A stretch of DNA of 64,000 nucleotides from an uncultured Methylococcaceae bacterium (GCA_903839855.1 CAIMEB010000057.1:20525-84524), one strand, 5' to 3'. Shown: positions 40,009 to 51,861, numbered from the stretch's first letter. Notes: generated by a model from the letters alone, not told the origin. Numbers and translations: made by a program.

Positions 40009-42615
40009 TTATTCTTCGTCTAACTCTTCAGCGTCTTTCTTGCCTCTTTTACCGTAATTAGGCGCAATGCTGATCAATAAAGTTAATAATGCCGCCACAT
40101 AAGGCACGGCTTGGACAGACAATACTGCAATCCATAAGCGACCACTTAAGTTATCAAAATGATCAATGGAACTGATAGCCGATATGCCTGCGCTGAGTAA
40201 CAATAACAGGAACAGCTCTTGTCGAATGGTCACTAAGCCCGTAAACAAGGGACCTTGTTTTTCGTATTTTGGCGTACGCATAAAAGGTTTACCTGAAGTA
40301 AACAAGCCTTGTACAGTCCCTCTGGCTACCGTATGAGTTAAGGACAATCCAGTTAAGGCTGCGCCCAATGATTGCCATACTGAACACGGTACACGCGCTT
40401 GATATAGCCACAAACCGCGCAGAATTTTAAACGTAAACAAGCCAACGGTAGGCAATAAAAAGACGTTTGCCGGTAACTCACTGTGAATCGGATCAGTCAG
40501 GATAATAGCGGTTAAAATCAGACTGGCTGTGGTAAATAATAACGCTAAGGCATCAGAAAACCAGGGCAACCAACCGGCAATAAAATAATACCGTTGTGCA
40601 GCTGTTAATGGAGATGATTTGGTTGGCAAGAAGCTACGCCAGTGACCTTTAATGATTTGCATTGCGCCATAAACCCAACGGAAACGTTGCGTCATATAAC
40701 CTGACATGGTATCAGGCATTAACCCACGGCCAAACGAGTCTTTGACATAAACTGAATCGTAACCCGCTTCAAATAAACGTAGACCTAACTCACTGTCTTC
40801 ACAAATACACCATTCAGCCCAATTACCTACTTCAAGTAATGCTGATTTTCTAATCATGGTCATAGTGCCATGTTGAATAATGGCGTTATATTCATTCCGT
40901 TGCACCATACCAATATTAAAGAAGCCGGCATATTCCCAATAACAGAACGATTTAAACAAACTTTGATCTCTATCTCGATAATCTTGTGGCGACTGAATAA
41001 AGCCCACATTTTCATTATCAAAATAAGGCACCATAGAGTTTAACCAATCAGGTGATAAGACATAATCACTGTCAATAACGGCGATAATTTCCGCATCGCT
41101 GGCAGTTTGTTCCAAAGCGTGGTTAATCGCACCCGCTTTGAAGCCGGGCCAATTTTCTAAATGGAAGAAACGGAACATAGGCCCCAAACGTTCGCAATCA
41201 TCGCGTACTGGTTCCCATACCGCAGGATCTTTAGTGTTGTTATCCATCACTAATACCTCCATGTTGGGGTAGTCTACTTTTGCTAACGCTTCAAGCGTTT
41301 TACGCACCATCATCGGCGGTTCGTTATGGATGGGTAAATGCAAAGAAACCTTGGGATATTTGAAGCTTGAACTGGGCTGCAACGGTTTAAAAGTCCTGAC
41401 GGTACTTCTATGCCAGACTACTTCTGCAATTTCCAAACTCTCAATCAGCAGAATGACCACCGCCATAATCTGCATCAATAACATCAGCCCCCAAAATAAC
41501 ACACTTAATTTGGTCTGATACTGCTGTGCACCAATCGAGGCCGACCAAAAGATAACCGAGACCGCCAAGTTAGCAATAAGACCCAAAAACAAGACTCCTG
41601 GTAACTTTAAAGTACTACGGGTAAATAAAAACAAGCCCATTAAAACAATACTGATACCCGCAGCACCCGCTGCCCAGTTTTTCCAGGTCGGCATGGTAAT
41701 AACATCACCATCCATTGGATATTTAGGCTGACGATCCGCATTAAAAATACCCCAATAGGCGCCGGCAGATCCTTCTATCGATTTTTTCCAAGGTTGATCA
41801 AACGCTTCAACGATGTAATAAGTGACTTTTTCAGCGTCCGCTCTGTTTAAGAACTCCCTCAAGAAACGGGCCTGATTAGGAATAGAAGCGTCTGCATGTT
41901 TAAACGGCTGACCATCAGAAGGCCAACCCACTTCTGTAATGATGATAGGTTTATTGGGGTAAGCTTTCTGCACGTCATGAAAACGATCAAAAACATAATC
42001 AACGGCTTCATCTGCTGATATCCCTTCCCAATAGGGCAAAATATGTACCGCTATAAAATCAACTTCATCAACAAGGTCAGGATTCTTTAACCACACATCC
42101 CATGTCTCAGAGGTGCTCACGGGTCGCCAGCTGTTTTTCTTGACTTCTCGTATATAATCAATCAAAGCCGCTTTGGGAATATCCCCACGTAACAATACCT
42201 CGTTGCCCACCATCAAACGAATAATTCTGGGGTTATTCTGGCGACCTGCTTCAATTAAGGTTTCAACCTCTTGACGATTCTTTTCCAGATCACCATCTAT
42301 CCAGGCACCTAAGGTGGTATTTAGATTGTATTTTACTGCGAGTTCAGGGATTTTATGCTGCCCTTTCAACATGCTATATGTTCTTACGGCATGGACTTTA
42401 TTAGCCAGTAAAGCAAGATCGTGATCCATATCCTCTTCACTCGGATAGGTGTTTCCATTTTGGGTGTCCTGCTTACGCATAGGGTCATAAGTAACCCCCA
42501 TGGTCGTCTTAGTCCAAGGTTGCAACTGCAAAGGGTTATTGATGTAACTCCAAATACTAAAATTAACAACAACAAGTAATGCAACAACAAATAGGATAGC
42601 TAGCTTTCTTTTCAT
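40009..42615 (-). CDS. GH17-GT2 fusion, NdvB-like beta-glucan synthase/transglucosylase
   Basis: GH17 motifs IRLMVGNEVLL and IITEVGWPSDG; GT2 motifs AVIDSDYVLSPDWL and QRFRWVYGAMQ. Confidence 0.87.
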   Translation of the reverse strand: MKRKLAILFVVALLVVVNFSIWSYINNPLQLQPWTKTTMGVTYDPMRKQDTQNGNTYPSEEDMDHDLALLANKVHAVRTYSMLKGQHKIPELAVKYNLNTTLGAWIDGDLEKNRQEVETLIEAGRQNNPRIIRLMVGNEVLLRGDIPKAALIDYIREVKKNSWRPVSTSETWDVWLKNPDLVDEVDFIAVHILPYWEGISADEAVDYVFDRFHDVQKAYPNKPIIITEVGWPSDGQPFKHADASIPNQARFLREFLNRADAEKVTYYIVEAFDQPWKKSIEGSAGAYWGIFNADRQPKYPMDGDVITMPTWKNWAAGAAGISIVLMGLFLFTRSTLKLPGVLFLGLIANLAVSVIFWSASIGAQQYQTKLSVLFWGLMLLMQIMAVVILLIESLEIAEVVWHRSTVRTFKPLQPSSSFKYPKVSLHLPIHNEPPMMVRKTLEALAKVDYPNMEVLVMDNNTKDPAVWEPVRDDCERLGPMFRFFHLENWPGFKAGAINHALEQTASDAEIIAVIDSDYVLSPDWLNSMVPYFDNENVGFIQSPQDYRDRDQSLFKSFCYWEYAGFFNIGMVQRNEYNAIIQHGTMTMIRKSALLEVGNWAEWCICEDSELGLRLFEAGYDSVYVKDSFGRGLMPDTMSGYMTQRFRWVYGAMQIIKGHWRSFLPTKSSPLTAAQRYYFIAGWLPWFSDALALLFTTASLILTAIILTDPIHSELPANVFLLPTVGLFTFKILRGLWLYQARVPCSVWQSLGAALTGLSLTHTVARGTVQGLFTSGKPFMRTPKYEKQGPLFTGLVTIRQELFLLLLLSAGISAISSIDHFDNLSGRLWIAVLSVQAVPYVAALLTLLISIAPNYGKRGKKDAEELDEE

Positions 42616-42823
42616 CTGTGTATTGAAAAATATCGCCTAAAGCGGAAAATGTGGATTTAAATAACTAAGCCGTAATATCTTACACGGGTTATAAAAACTA
42701 ACGAAAAATTTATTTCGTCAGCCTATACCAATGACTCAAATAAAATGAATCTGGCAAGAGTAAATCATACCTGTATAGAATGAACCCAACCTTAATAAAA
42801 CCTGTCGTTCCATTTTTCATTGT

Positions 42824-44092
42824 TCATTTTTTCTGTGGCAAGAACTTAACTAGCTTAAGCGCATTTTCATCTCTTTTTATTATTTCCAAATGATGCCCAA
42901 ACAACTTAATACTTGTTCCTATCGCAGGAATAGTTTCCATAAATTCAACAATAAGTCCATTCAACGTCTTTGGCCCCTCTATCGGTAAAGACCATTGCAT
43001 GACCCTGTTAAGCTCTCTGACAGTGATGCTGGCATCAATCAGATAACTACCGTCACTTTGTTTTCTGGCTGCCGCCTCGTCCGTAATAAGCTCACCGACT
43101 ATTTCGTGAATCAGGTCATCCTGGGTAACCAGCCCTTGGACATCACCGTATTCATCGACGACCAAACCGATATCTATTTTTTCACTTTTAAACCTCAGCA
43201 TTTGAACATGTACCGGTGTATTTTCAGGTATAAACGCAGGCTTATTAAGCAAATTAATAATCGATTGTTTATCAAAATCATCTTTACCGACCAGCAATAA
43301 CACCTTTCTTAAGTGTAAGAAACCAACCACCCGATCGATGTTTTTCTTATAAACCGCTAATTGAGTATGAGGGCTATTCCTAATCTGCCAAACAATCTCT
43401 TCAATAGACGATTCCAGATCTATACCCACAATTTCATTACGCGGCGTCATGATATCTTCTACTGTTGCCGTTTCAAAGTCTAAAATACCCAGCAACATTT
43501 TTTGATATCGAATAGGCATTAAGCCTTCAGCTTCAGAAATAATATTTTTTAACGCTTCCTGATTAAGTGAATCATGTCGGGTCTTTTTTATATCCACCCT
43601 CATAATTCGCAGTAAAAAATTTACAAACACATTAACCAGACAGAGAACGGGATAAAACAAATTCAATAGCGGGGTATACAACCAGGCCGCTGAAAAAGCA
43701 AGCCATTCCGGCTTTGCACCGCCAAGTGTTTTAGGTGTTATCTCAGAGAAAATCAGCATCACAATAGTCAAAACACCAATCGCTACAGCAATAAATCCCT
43801 CGTCATCTACATACAATTTTATTGCAATAATCGTTGCTATTGAGGACGCCAGGTTTCTAAGAAAACTATTGCCCAATAAGATGAAGCTTAATAATCGCTC
43901 CGGCTTTTGCAGTAAATTATGGACTTTTATAGCGCCAGAATGTTTAAGCTTTACCAAATGCCTTAATCGATAGCGATTAATGGACATTAAAGAAGTTTCT
44001 GAGCCAGAAAAAAAGGCCGACAAGAATAGGATGAAAGCAAGTATGCCAAACAGCATACTTAAGGGAATATCATTCAAAGAAAAGTTACTCAA
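42824..44092 (-). CDS. CNNM/CBS/CorC_HlyC transporter-associated protein
   Basis: FFSGSETSLMSINRYRLRHL, DIMTPRNEIVGID, GLVVDEYGDVQGLVTQDDL. Confidence 0.93.
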   Translation of the reverse strand: MSNFSLNDIPLSMLFGILAFILFLSAFFSGSETSLMSINRYRLRHLVKLKHSGAIKVHNLLQKPERLLSFILLGNSFLRNLASSIATIIAIKLYVDDEGFIAVAIGVLTIVMLIFSEITPKTLGGAKPEWLAFSAAWLYTPLLNLFYPVLCLVNVFVNFLLRIMRVDIKKTRHDSLNQEALKNIISEAEGLMPIRYQKMLLGILDFETATVEDIMTPRNEIVGIDLESSIEEIVWQIRNSPHTQLAVYKKNIDRVVGFLHLRKVLLLVGKDDFDKQSIINLLNKPAFIPENTPVHVQMLRFKSEKIDIGLVVDEYGDVQGLVTQDDLIHEIVGELITDEAAARKQSDGSYLIDASITVRELNRVMQWSLPIEGPKTLNGLIVEFMETIPAIGTSIKLFGHHLEIIKRDENALKLVKFLPQKK

Positions 44093-44145
44093 CTGTTGTG
44101 AAAAACACGTCTAAAATGGTAGGGTCATTTATTCAGCCTGCGTCC

Positions 44146-45858
44146 TTAAACCAATTTAGCCTTCAAAAACGCAACCACTGCTGAAAGTGGGATTTCCTCA
44201 TTGGCTTCGGCTGTTCTGCCCTTGTATTCAGCAGTGCCTGTATCCAATCCCCTATCTCCGATAATAATACAATGCGGAATGCCGATTAACTCCATATCTG
44301 AAAACATAAAGCCAGCGCGCACTTTTCTATCATCAAATAAAACATCAATCCCCGCCGCCAACAAATCTTGATATAACTTTTCTGAAGCAACTTTTAAGCG
44401 CTCAGACTTGTGCATATTCATAGGGCACAGTGCCACTTGAAAAGGCGCTAAATTGGCTGACCAGATAATCCCTTTAGCATCATGATTTTGCTCAATGGCT
44501 GACGCAACCACACGAGAAATACCAATTCCATAACAACCCATCAGCATTATTTGATTTTTTCCACTCTCATTAATAACACCGGCTTTCATGGCAGCGCTAT
44601 ATTTAGTGCCTAATTGGAAAATATGACCGACTTCAATACCCCGCGCCAAAGTAATCTCACCTTGACCATCAGGACTGGCATCACCTTCAACAACGGTACG
44701 AAGATCAGCAATCAGCTCAGGGATCGCTAAATCACGCTCCCAATTTACCCCTTTAAAATGTTTACCATCCTGGTTAGCACCACAAACAAAATCAGACATT
44801 ACCATCACGCTACGGTCAGCAATAACGAGAATAGTTAAGCCTATTGGGCCAATAGAACCGGGTTTACACTGGCAGGCCACTTGAATCTCTGCTTCAGTTG
44901 CAAATTCTAAAGGCGTTGCAACGCCATCAATTTTTTCTGCTTTAATCTTATTAAGCTCATGATCGCCTCGTAACAACAAAGCAACCAGACTACCGACTTC
45001 ATCCCCTTTAACGATAAGCGTTTTAAGACATTGTGTCTCAGGGATAGATAAAAACTGACTCACTTCCTCAATACTATGTTGATTAGGTGTATCAATTAAT
45101 TGTTTGTCTGCTGTAGGCGCTGCTCGATTTCCTATTGGTGCAACCGCCTCCGCTTTTTCAACATTTGCAGCGTATTCACTCACGGTAGAAAAAGCAATCG
45201 CGTCTTCACCAGAATCAGCTAATACATGAAACTCGTGCGACACCGCGCCACCGATTGACCCTGAATCAGCAATAACAGCACGAAACTTTAGCCCTAAGTG
45301 ATTAAAAATATTACTGTATGCTTGATACATCACATCGTAAGTTTCCTGTAACGAAGCTTGATCCAAATGGAAAGAATAAGCATCCTTCATGATAAATTCA
45401 CGCGAACGCATCACCCCAAAACGGGGACGAATCTCATCACGAAATTTAGTCTGAACCTGGTAATAAGTAATCGGTAGCTGTTTATAACTTTTAATCTCGT
45501 TACGCGCTAGATCAGTGATAATTTCTTCATGGGTGGGACCTAAGCAAAACTCACGATCATGGCGATCTTTTAATCGCGCTAACTCTGGCCCATATTGTTC
45601 CCAACGCCCCGTTTCTTGCCATAACTCTGCGGGTTGTAAAGCAGGCATCAACACTTCTAAAGCACCGGCTTTTTCCATTTCTTCCCGGGTAATCTTTTCG
45701 ACTTTGCGTAACACTCGCAAACCTAACGGTAACCAACTGTATAAACCAGCCGCTAATTTGCGGATAAGACCCGCTCGTATCATCAATTGATGACTTGCAA
45801 TTTCAGCGTCAGCTGGTGTTTCTTTAACGGTATTAAGAGGAAATTGTGTTGTACGCAT
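44146..45858 (-). CDS. proS: Prolyl-tRNA synthetase
   Basis: [52 protein letters not shown]; bacterial-type with YbaK-like insertion. Confidence 0.98.
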   Translation of the reverse strand: MRTTQFPLNTVKETPADAEIASHQLMIRAGLIRKLAAGLYSWLPLGLRVLRKVEKITREEMEKAGALEVLMPALQPAELWQETGRWEQYGPELARLKDRHDREFCLGPTHEEIITDLARNEIKSYKQLPITYYQVQTKFRDEIRPRFGVMRSREFIMKDAYSFHLDQASLQETYDVMYQAYSNIFNHLGLKFRAVIADSGSIGGAVSHEFHVLADSGEDAIAFSTVSEYAANVEKAEAVAPIGNRAAPTADKQLIDTPNQHSIEEVSQFLSIPETQCLKTLIVKGDEVGSLVALLLRGDHELNKIKAEKIDGVATPLEFATEAEIQVACQCKPGSIGPIGLTILVIADRSVMVMSDFVCGANQDGKHFKGVNWERDLAIPELIADLRTVVEGDASPDGQGEITLARGIEVGHIFQLGTKYSAAMKAGVINESGKNQIMLMGCYGIGISRVVASAIEQNHDAKGIIWSANLAPFQVALCPMNMHKSERLKVASEKLYQDLLAAGIDVLFDDRKVRAGFMFSDMELIGIPHCIIIGDRGLDTGTAEYKGRTAEANEEIPLSAVVAFLKAKLV

Positions 45859-46334
45859 GGCTATGTAAAGAAATAGTAAAATAAAGGACTATTTTACAGC
45901 TTTTTAACCGGTTCCCAAATCATGGCAGTATATTAGTCAATTAATTGCGTAAATTAAAGATCAGCGGAAGAGACCTCAACCGCATTAGCAGGTGAATAGT
46001 CAATTTAAAATACATTGACTCACAACCCCCATATAAACACGAATAACCGATCAGATGTACCGAATCACCAGCAATTAGGCACCGTATATTTTCATTTTTT
46101 TGTTATTTATTTGTTAGTTTTCAGTCAGTAAGTACAACCACTTGCTAAAACGGGTGTATCGGATGCTTTCATTTGTATATACTATACACGTTACCAAGGC
46201 ATTACGGCCGTCTTGATACCCGAAGTTTCTCAGGTGGCCTTACAAAATCAGTCAAAAATACAACCCAAAGACTGCATTAATTCAATAGTAAACTATTTTT
46301 AAGCCATGCATAACCCGTTTTAACAGGATCACAC

Positions 46335-49013
46335 ATGAACAATAGCCTAATTTCAGAGATTACCGGACAAAATGACATTGATCCTACAGAAACTAAAGAA
46401 TGGATTGAAGCGCTACAATCGGTATTAGAGCAAGACGGTAGTGAACGCGCCCATTTCCTTATAGAACAACTGGTTGCTGCAACTCGGCAATCAGGCTTCG
46501 ATATACCCTTTAGTGCCAATACTGCTTACATAAACACTATTCCCGTCTCTCGACAAGCACAGTTTCCTGGTGACGCAACTATAGAACAACGCATTCGTTC
46601 TTATGTGCGCTGGAATGCTATGATGATGGTATTAAGAGCCAACAAACATACCAATGTCGGTGGTCATATTGCCAGCTTCGCGTCTGCAGCAACTCTTTAT
46701 GATGTGGGTTATAACCATTTTTGGCATGCACCTTCAGAAAATCATGATGGTGATTTAATCTTCACCCAGGGACATTTAACACCCGGAGATTATGCACGTG
46801 CCTTCTTATTAGGCAGGCTAACCCAAGAACAATTGGATAGCTTCCGCCAAGAAGTGGACGGTAATGGCTTACCTTCTTATCCACATCCTTGGTTAATGCA
46901 GGATTTTTGGCAATTCCCCACCGTATCTATGGGTCTTGGCCCCATCATGGCTATTTACCAGGCTCGTTTTATGCGTTATTTGCAAGACCGAGGTTTTGCT
47001 GATACTTCAAATCGTAAAGTGTGGAGTTTCCTGGGTGACGGCGAGACGGACGAACCAGAATCATTAGGTGCGATTGGCATGGCTGGTCGTGAGAAACTTG
47101 ATAACCTAATTTTTGTTATCAACTGTAACTTACAACGTTTAGACGGCCCCGTTCGTGGTAATGCTAAAATTATCCAAGAACTGGAAAGCGAGTTCCGTGG
47201 TGCAGGCTGGAATGTAATAAAACTGGTCTGGGGGCAACGTTGGGATGCCTTACTAGCCCGTGATAAAAAAGGTTTGTTGACTGCCCGAATGATGGCTTGT
47301 GTGGATGGTGACTTCCAAACCTTTAAAGCCAAAGACGGTGCTTATGTCCGCGAACATTTCTTTAACACTCAAGAATTAAAAGCCATGGTGGCTGACTGGT
47401 CTGACCGTGATATCTGGGAACTTAACCGGGGTGGTCATGACCCCTCCAAAACGTATGCCGCTTTCCATGCGGCTGTTAATCACAAAGGTCAACCCACGGT
47501 TATACTGGCTAAAACCATTAAAGGTTATGGCATGGGTTCCTCGGGTGAAGCTCAAAATATTTCTCATCAACAAAAGAAAATGAGTGAACTTTCACTCACC
47601 CACTTCCGTGATCGTTATGAATTACCTGTCACTGATGAAGAAATTCAGAAGCTGCCTTATCTGACCTTCCCTGAAGGTTCAAAAGAACTGGCTTATATGC
47701 AACAAAAACGCGCTGATCTCGGTGGACATCTACCGGCTAGGCGCACTAAATCTTATGCCTTGGATGTACCTGTTTTAAGTGATTTTAAAGCCTTATTAGA
47801 AGCCAGTGGTGAAGGCCGTGAAATTTCAACCACCATGGCCTTTGTGCGTTTACTGAACATCTTAGTCAAAGATAAAAACATTGGTAAACGAATCGTCCCA
47901 ATTGTTCCTGATGAATCAAGAACCTTTGGTATGGAAGGCATGTTTAGACAATTGGGTATTTGGTCACAAGTCGGACAACTTTATACGCCCCAAGATGCTG
48001 ATCAACTGATGTTCTATAAAGAAGACAAACATGGACAGGTTTTACAAGAAGGTATTAATGAGGCGGGAGGTCTTTGTGACTGGATTGCGGCAGGTACGGC
48101 CTATTCAACACACAACGTGCCCATGATTCCGTTCTTTATTTACTACTCTATGTTTGGTTTCCAGCGCGTAGGTGATTTAATTTGGGCAGCGGCTGATCAA
48201 AGAACACGTGGCTTCTTAATGGGTGGTACAGCGGGTAGAACCACCTTAAATGGCGAAGGTTTACAACATGAAGATGGTCATAGCCATTTAATGTCAGCCA
48301 CCGTACCTAACTGTATCTCTTATGATCCGACTTATGCTTATGAACTAGCGGTCATTATTCAAGATGGTTTGCACCGGATGTATGTTGAACAAGAAGATGT
48401 GTTCTATTACATAACCGTGATGAATGAAAACTACAGTCATCCAGCAATGCCAAAGGGTATTGAACTCGACATCTTAAAAGGCATGTATAAATTCCGACAA
48501 GGTGAAGAAAGTAAAGCGCCACGCGTACAGTTATTAGGCTCGGGTACTATCTTCCGTGAAGTTGAATTTGCGGCTGAATTACTTAAAAATGACTGGGGTG
48601 TTGAAGCAGATTTATGGAGTTGCCCAAGCTTTACAGAATTGGCTCGTGATGGTCAAGCCTGTGAGCGTTGGAACAGATTACACCCAACCGAACCCGCTAA
48701 ACAGTCTCACGTGGCCAGTTGTTTAGATAATGCTATAGGGCCTGTTATTGCTTCAACCGACTACACTCGTGCTTTTGCCGAACAGATTCGCGCTTACATA
48801 AAATCACCTTATACGGTGTTAGGTACCGATGGTTTTGGTCGCTCAGATACCCGTGAAAACTTAAGACGTTTCTTTGAGGTTGACCGTTACCATGTCACCC
48901 TTGCGGCTCTGAAGAGTTTGGCTGATTTAGGTCAATTTGAGGCCAATAAAGTCGAGGTCGCTATTGCTAAATATGGCATTGCGACAGAAATTAAAGCACC
49001 TTGGCTAATTTAA
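46335..49013 (+). CDS. aceE: Pyruvate dehydrogenase E1 component (homodimeric)
   Basis: RRIRSYVRWNAMMMV-like, FWHAPSENHDGDLIFTQGH, SFLGDGETDEPESLGAI. Confidence 0.98.
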   Translation: MNNSLISEITGQNDIDPTETKEWIEALQSVLEQDGSERAHFLIEQLVAATRQSGFDIPFSANTAYINTIPVSRQAQFPGDATIEQRIRSYVRWNAMMMVLRANKHTNVGGHIASFASAATLYDVGYNHFWHAPSENHDGDLIFTQGHLTPGDYARAFLLGRLTQEQLDSFRQEVDGNGLPSYPHPWLMQDFWQFPTVSMGLGPIMAIYQARFMRYLQDRGFADTSNRKVWSFLGDGETDEPESLGAIGMAGREKLDNLIFVINCNLQRLDGPVRGNAKIIQELESEFRGAGWNVIKLVWGQRWDALLARDKKGLLTARMMACVDGDFQTFKAKDGAYVREHFFNTQELKAMVADWSDRDIWELNRGGHDPSKTYAAFHAAVNHKGQPTVILAKTIKGYGMGSSGEAQNISHQQKKMSELSLTHFRDRYELPVTDEEIQKLPYLTFPEGSKELAYMQQKRADLGGHLPARRTKSYALDVPVLSDFKALLEASGEGREISTTMAFVRLLNILVKDKNIGKRIVPIVPDESRTFGMEGMFRQLGIWSQVGQLYTPQDADQLMFYKEDKHGQVLQEGINEAGGLCDWIAAGTAYSTHNVPMIPFFIYYSMFGFQRVGDLIWAAADQRTRGFLMGGTAGRTTLNGEGLQHEDGHSHLMSATVPNCISYDPTYAYELAVIIQDGLHRMYVEQEDVFYYITVMNENYSHPAMPKGIELDILKGMYKFRQGEESKAPRVQLLGSGTIFREVEFAAELLKNDWGVEADLWSCPSFTELARDGQACERWNRLHPTEPAKQSHVASCLDNAIGPVIASTDYTRAFAEQIRAYIKSPYTVLGTDGFGRSDTRENLRRFFEVDRYHVTLAALKSLADLGQFEANKVEVAIAKYGIATEIKAPWLI

Positions 49014-49028
49014 CGTAAGGATAGTGAA

Positions 49029-50339
49029 ATGACTCAATTGTTTGAAATTAGAGTTCCCGATGTCGGCAATGTAGCCGAAATTGATGTAGTTGAAGTCTTA
49101 ATTAAAGCCGGTGATGTAGTTGAACTAGAACAAACCGTTGCTACGCTTGAAACTGACAAAGCCAGCATGGAGTTACCCTCTAGCGCTACAGGTACCATTC
49201 AAGAGGTTTACATCAAACCCGGTGACAAGGTTTCTGAAGGCACCCTGATAGCAACCGTATTAGCCAGCGCAGGCAGTGTCGCTGAAACCGCTGCGCCTGT
49301 CGCAGTTGCTGAAGTCCCAACGGCTGCTCCCGTAGTTGAAAAAGCACCAGAACCTATTGAGGCACCAACCCCAGTTGCGGCAGTCGCTGTTGCAACTAGC
49401 GCATCAATTCCTGTACTGGTGGACAACGATACCACAGCCCATAGAGCTCATGCTTCACCTTCGGTACGTCTTTTTGCCCGTGAACTAGGCGTTGATGTAG
49501 CCAAGATAACAACAGGCAGTGGGCGTAAAGGTCGCATCTTAAAAGATGACGTAAAGAACTATGTTAAAAAAGCACTCAATGAAAACCCTGTGTCAACTGG
49601 TTCCGGCATTCCAAGTATCCCCGCTGTTGACTTTACGCCGTTTGGAGAGACTGAAGTTTTAAAACTCAGCAAAATCAAACGTCTTACTGGTCAAAACTTA
49701 AGTCGTGTCTGGTTAAACTTACCTCTGGTCACATACCATGAAGAAGCCGACATCACTGATTTAGAGGCTTTCCGTAATACCTTAAATGCTGAAAAAGCCA
49801 AAGGGGAAGTTAAGATTACCGGCTTGATGTTTATTATTAAAGCCTTGGTTGCTGCCATGCAGCAATTTCCAAACTTTAATTCCTCTTTATCACCCGATGG
49901 CGAAAGCTTAATTCTTAAGAAATACTTCAACGTAGGTATTGCGGTTGATACACCCAATGGTTTGGTAGTACCTGTGTTACGTAACGTTAATACCAAGAGT
50001 ATTACTGAACTTGCTCAAGAACTGGCCGAGAAATCTGAAAAAGCCCGTCAAGGTAAATTGATGCCCAGCGACATGCAAGGCGGTTGTATCACTATTTCAA
50101 GTTTGGGTGGTATTGGTGGTACTGCCTTTACACCGATTGTTAATGCGCCTGAAGTTGCTATTCTTGGCGTCACACGCGCCAAAATACAACCGGTTTGGAA
50201 TGGTAAAGAGTTTGTACCCCGTTTAATGATGCCTTTAGATTTAACCTACGATCACCGTGTGATAGACGGTGCAGAAGGCGCAAGATTTATGGCGGCAGTC
50301 AAACAATATCTAGGTGATATTCGCCGCTTATTACTTTAA
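49029..50339 (+). CDS. aceF: Dihydrolipoamide acetyltransferase (single lipoyl domain)
   Basis: ETDKASMELPSSATG lipoyl site, PSVRLFARELGVD PSBD, LTYDHRVIDGAEGARFM. Confidence 0.97.
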   Translation: MTQLFEIRVPDVGNVAEIDVVEVLIKAGDVVELEQTVATLETDKASMELPSSATGTIQEVYIKPGDKVSEGTLIATVLASAGSVAETAAPVAVAEVPTAAPVVEKAPEPIEAPTPVAAVAVATSASIPVLVDNDTTAHRAHASPSVRLFARELGVDVAKITTGSGRKGRILKDDVKNYVKKALNENPVSTGSGIPSIPAVDFTPFGETEVLKLSKIKRLTGQNLSRVWLNLPLVTYHEEADITDLEAFRNTLNAEKAKGEVKITGLMFIIKALVAAMQQFPNFNSSLSPDGESLILKKYFNVGIAVDTPNGLVVPVLRNVNTKSITELAQELAEKSEKARQGKLMPSDMQGGCITISSLGGIGGTAFTPIVNAPEVAILGVTRAKIQPVWNGKEFVPRLMMPLDLTYDHRVIDGAEGARFMAAVKQYLGDIRRLLL

Positions 50340-50358
50340 TACGGGATAGACTACTAAT

Positions 50359-51774
50359 ATGACTGAGACAGTTTTAAACGCAGAAGTTTTAGTGTTGGGT
50401 GGCGGCCCTGGTGGATATAGCGCTGCTTTTCGTGCAGCCGATTTAGGTAAACAAGTGGTTCTGGTTGAACGCTTCCCTGTGCTGGGTGGTGTTTGCCTTA
50501 ACGTGGGCTGTATACCTTCAAAAGCTTTATTACATGCGGCACAAATTATTCATGAAGTAGATGAATTTGAGGCGCATGGGGTAAGTTACGGCAAACCCAG
50601 CATCGATATTGATAAAATTAGAAGCTGGAAAGAAAGCATAACCAAAACTTTAAATGATGGTCTTGCCGGACTGGTTAAACAACGTAAAGTGACTTATGTT
50701 CGAGGCAATGGCAAGTTTACTTCTGCGAATACCTTAGCGGTTGAAATGCCTGAGGGTACTCAAACCATTCGTTTTGATCAAGCCATTATCGCGGCAGGTT
50801 CTAGACCCACTCAAATCCCCGTTTTTCCTCACGATGATCCTCGGCTATGGGATTCAACGGATGCTTTGCAACTTAAAGAGATTCCTAAAAAACTCTTGAT
50901 TGTCGGAGGCGGCATTATTGGTTTAGAAATGGCTACGGTTTATCATGCCATGGGTTCAGAAATCAGTGTGGTTGAGTTAATGGATCAGATTATTCCAGGT
51001 TGTGATAAAGACTTGGTTACTCCATTGGCAAGACGCATTAAAACACAATATAAAAACATTTGGTTAGAAACGAAAGTCACTGCGATTGAAGCCCTCACTG
51101 AAGGTCTTAAAGTTTCGTTTGAAGGTAAAGGCGCACCTGAATCAGAGCTATTTGATGCCGTATTAGTTGCTGTAGGCCGTAGACCTAATGGCTTGTTAAT
51201 CGGTGCTGACTTAGCGGGTATTAATGTCAATGAACAAGGCTTTATTAACGTTGATAAACAACAACGCACCAATGTAAACCACATCTTTGCTATTGGTGAC
51301 ATTGTTGGTAATCCTATGCTAGCTCATAAAGCCGTGCATGAAGGTAAAGTGGCAGCAGAAGTCATCGCCGGGCATAAGGCTCATTTTGATGCTTTAACCA
51401 TTCCTTCTGTCGCTTATACAGACCCTGAAATAAGCTGGATGGGTCTTACCGAAAATCAAGCTAAACAACAGGGAATTGAATACGAAAAAGCGGTATTCCC
51501 TTGGGCAGCCAGTGGTCGCTCTTTATGCTTAGGCCGTAAAGAAGGTTTAACTAAGATTATCTGTGAAAAAGAAACCGGTCGGATTTTGGGAGCGGGTATG
51601 GTGGGTACCAATGCGGGTGAATTAATTTCAGAAGCCGTCTTGGCACTGGAAATGGGCGCGGATGCTGAAGATATCAGTTTAACGATTCATCCACATCCTA
51701 CACTGGCAGAAACATTTGGTTTTGCCGCTGAAATGATCACAGGCACTATTACTGATCTTTATATTAAAAAATAA
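50359..51774 (+). CDS. lpdA: Dihydrolipoamide dehydrogenase
   Basis: VLGGGPGGYSAAFRAADLGKQ, LGGVCLNVGCIPSKALLH, HPHPTLAETFG. Confidence 0.98.
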   Translation: MTETVLNAEVLVLGGGPGGYSAAFRAADLGKQVVLVERFPVLGGVCLNVGCIPSKALLHAAQIIHEVDEFEAHGVSYGKPSIDIDKIRSWKESITKTLNDGLAGLVKQRKVTYVRGNGKFTSANTLAVEMPEGTQTIRFDQAIIAAGSRPTQIPVFPHDDPRLWDSTDALQLKEIPKKLLIVGGGIIGLEMATVYHAMGSEISVVELMDQIIPGCDKDLVTPLARRIKTQYKNIWLETKVTAIEALTEGLKVSFEGKGAPESELFDAVLVAVGRRPNGLLIGADLAGINVNEQGFINVDKQQRTNVNHIFAIGDIVGNPMLAHKAVHEGKVAAEVIAGHKAHFDALTIPSVAYTDPEISWMGLTENQAKQQGIEYEKAVFPWAASGRSLCLGRKEGLTKIICEKETGRILGAGMVGTNAGELISEAVLALEMGADAEDISLTIHPHPTLAETFGFAAEMITGTITDLYIKK

Positions 51775-51801
51775 GCAATTTGTCAGCAAGGCGAGGGGCT
51801 G

Positions 51802-51838
51802 CGGGGGTTTTATCTAATACCCCCTAACCCCCGTTTTT
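51802..51838 (+). terminator. Intrinsic terminator after lpdA
   Basis: CGGGGGTT...AACCCCCG followed by TTTTT. Confidence 0.75.
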
Positions 51839-51861
51839 AAATAGGAGGGGAGAATTAAAAA

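Noticed and set aside
46976-47332. 118-aa minus-strand ORF
   Set aside because: Antisense to aceE, no family signal.
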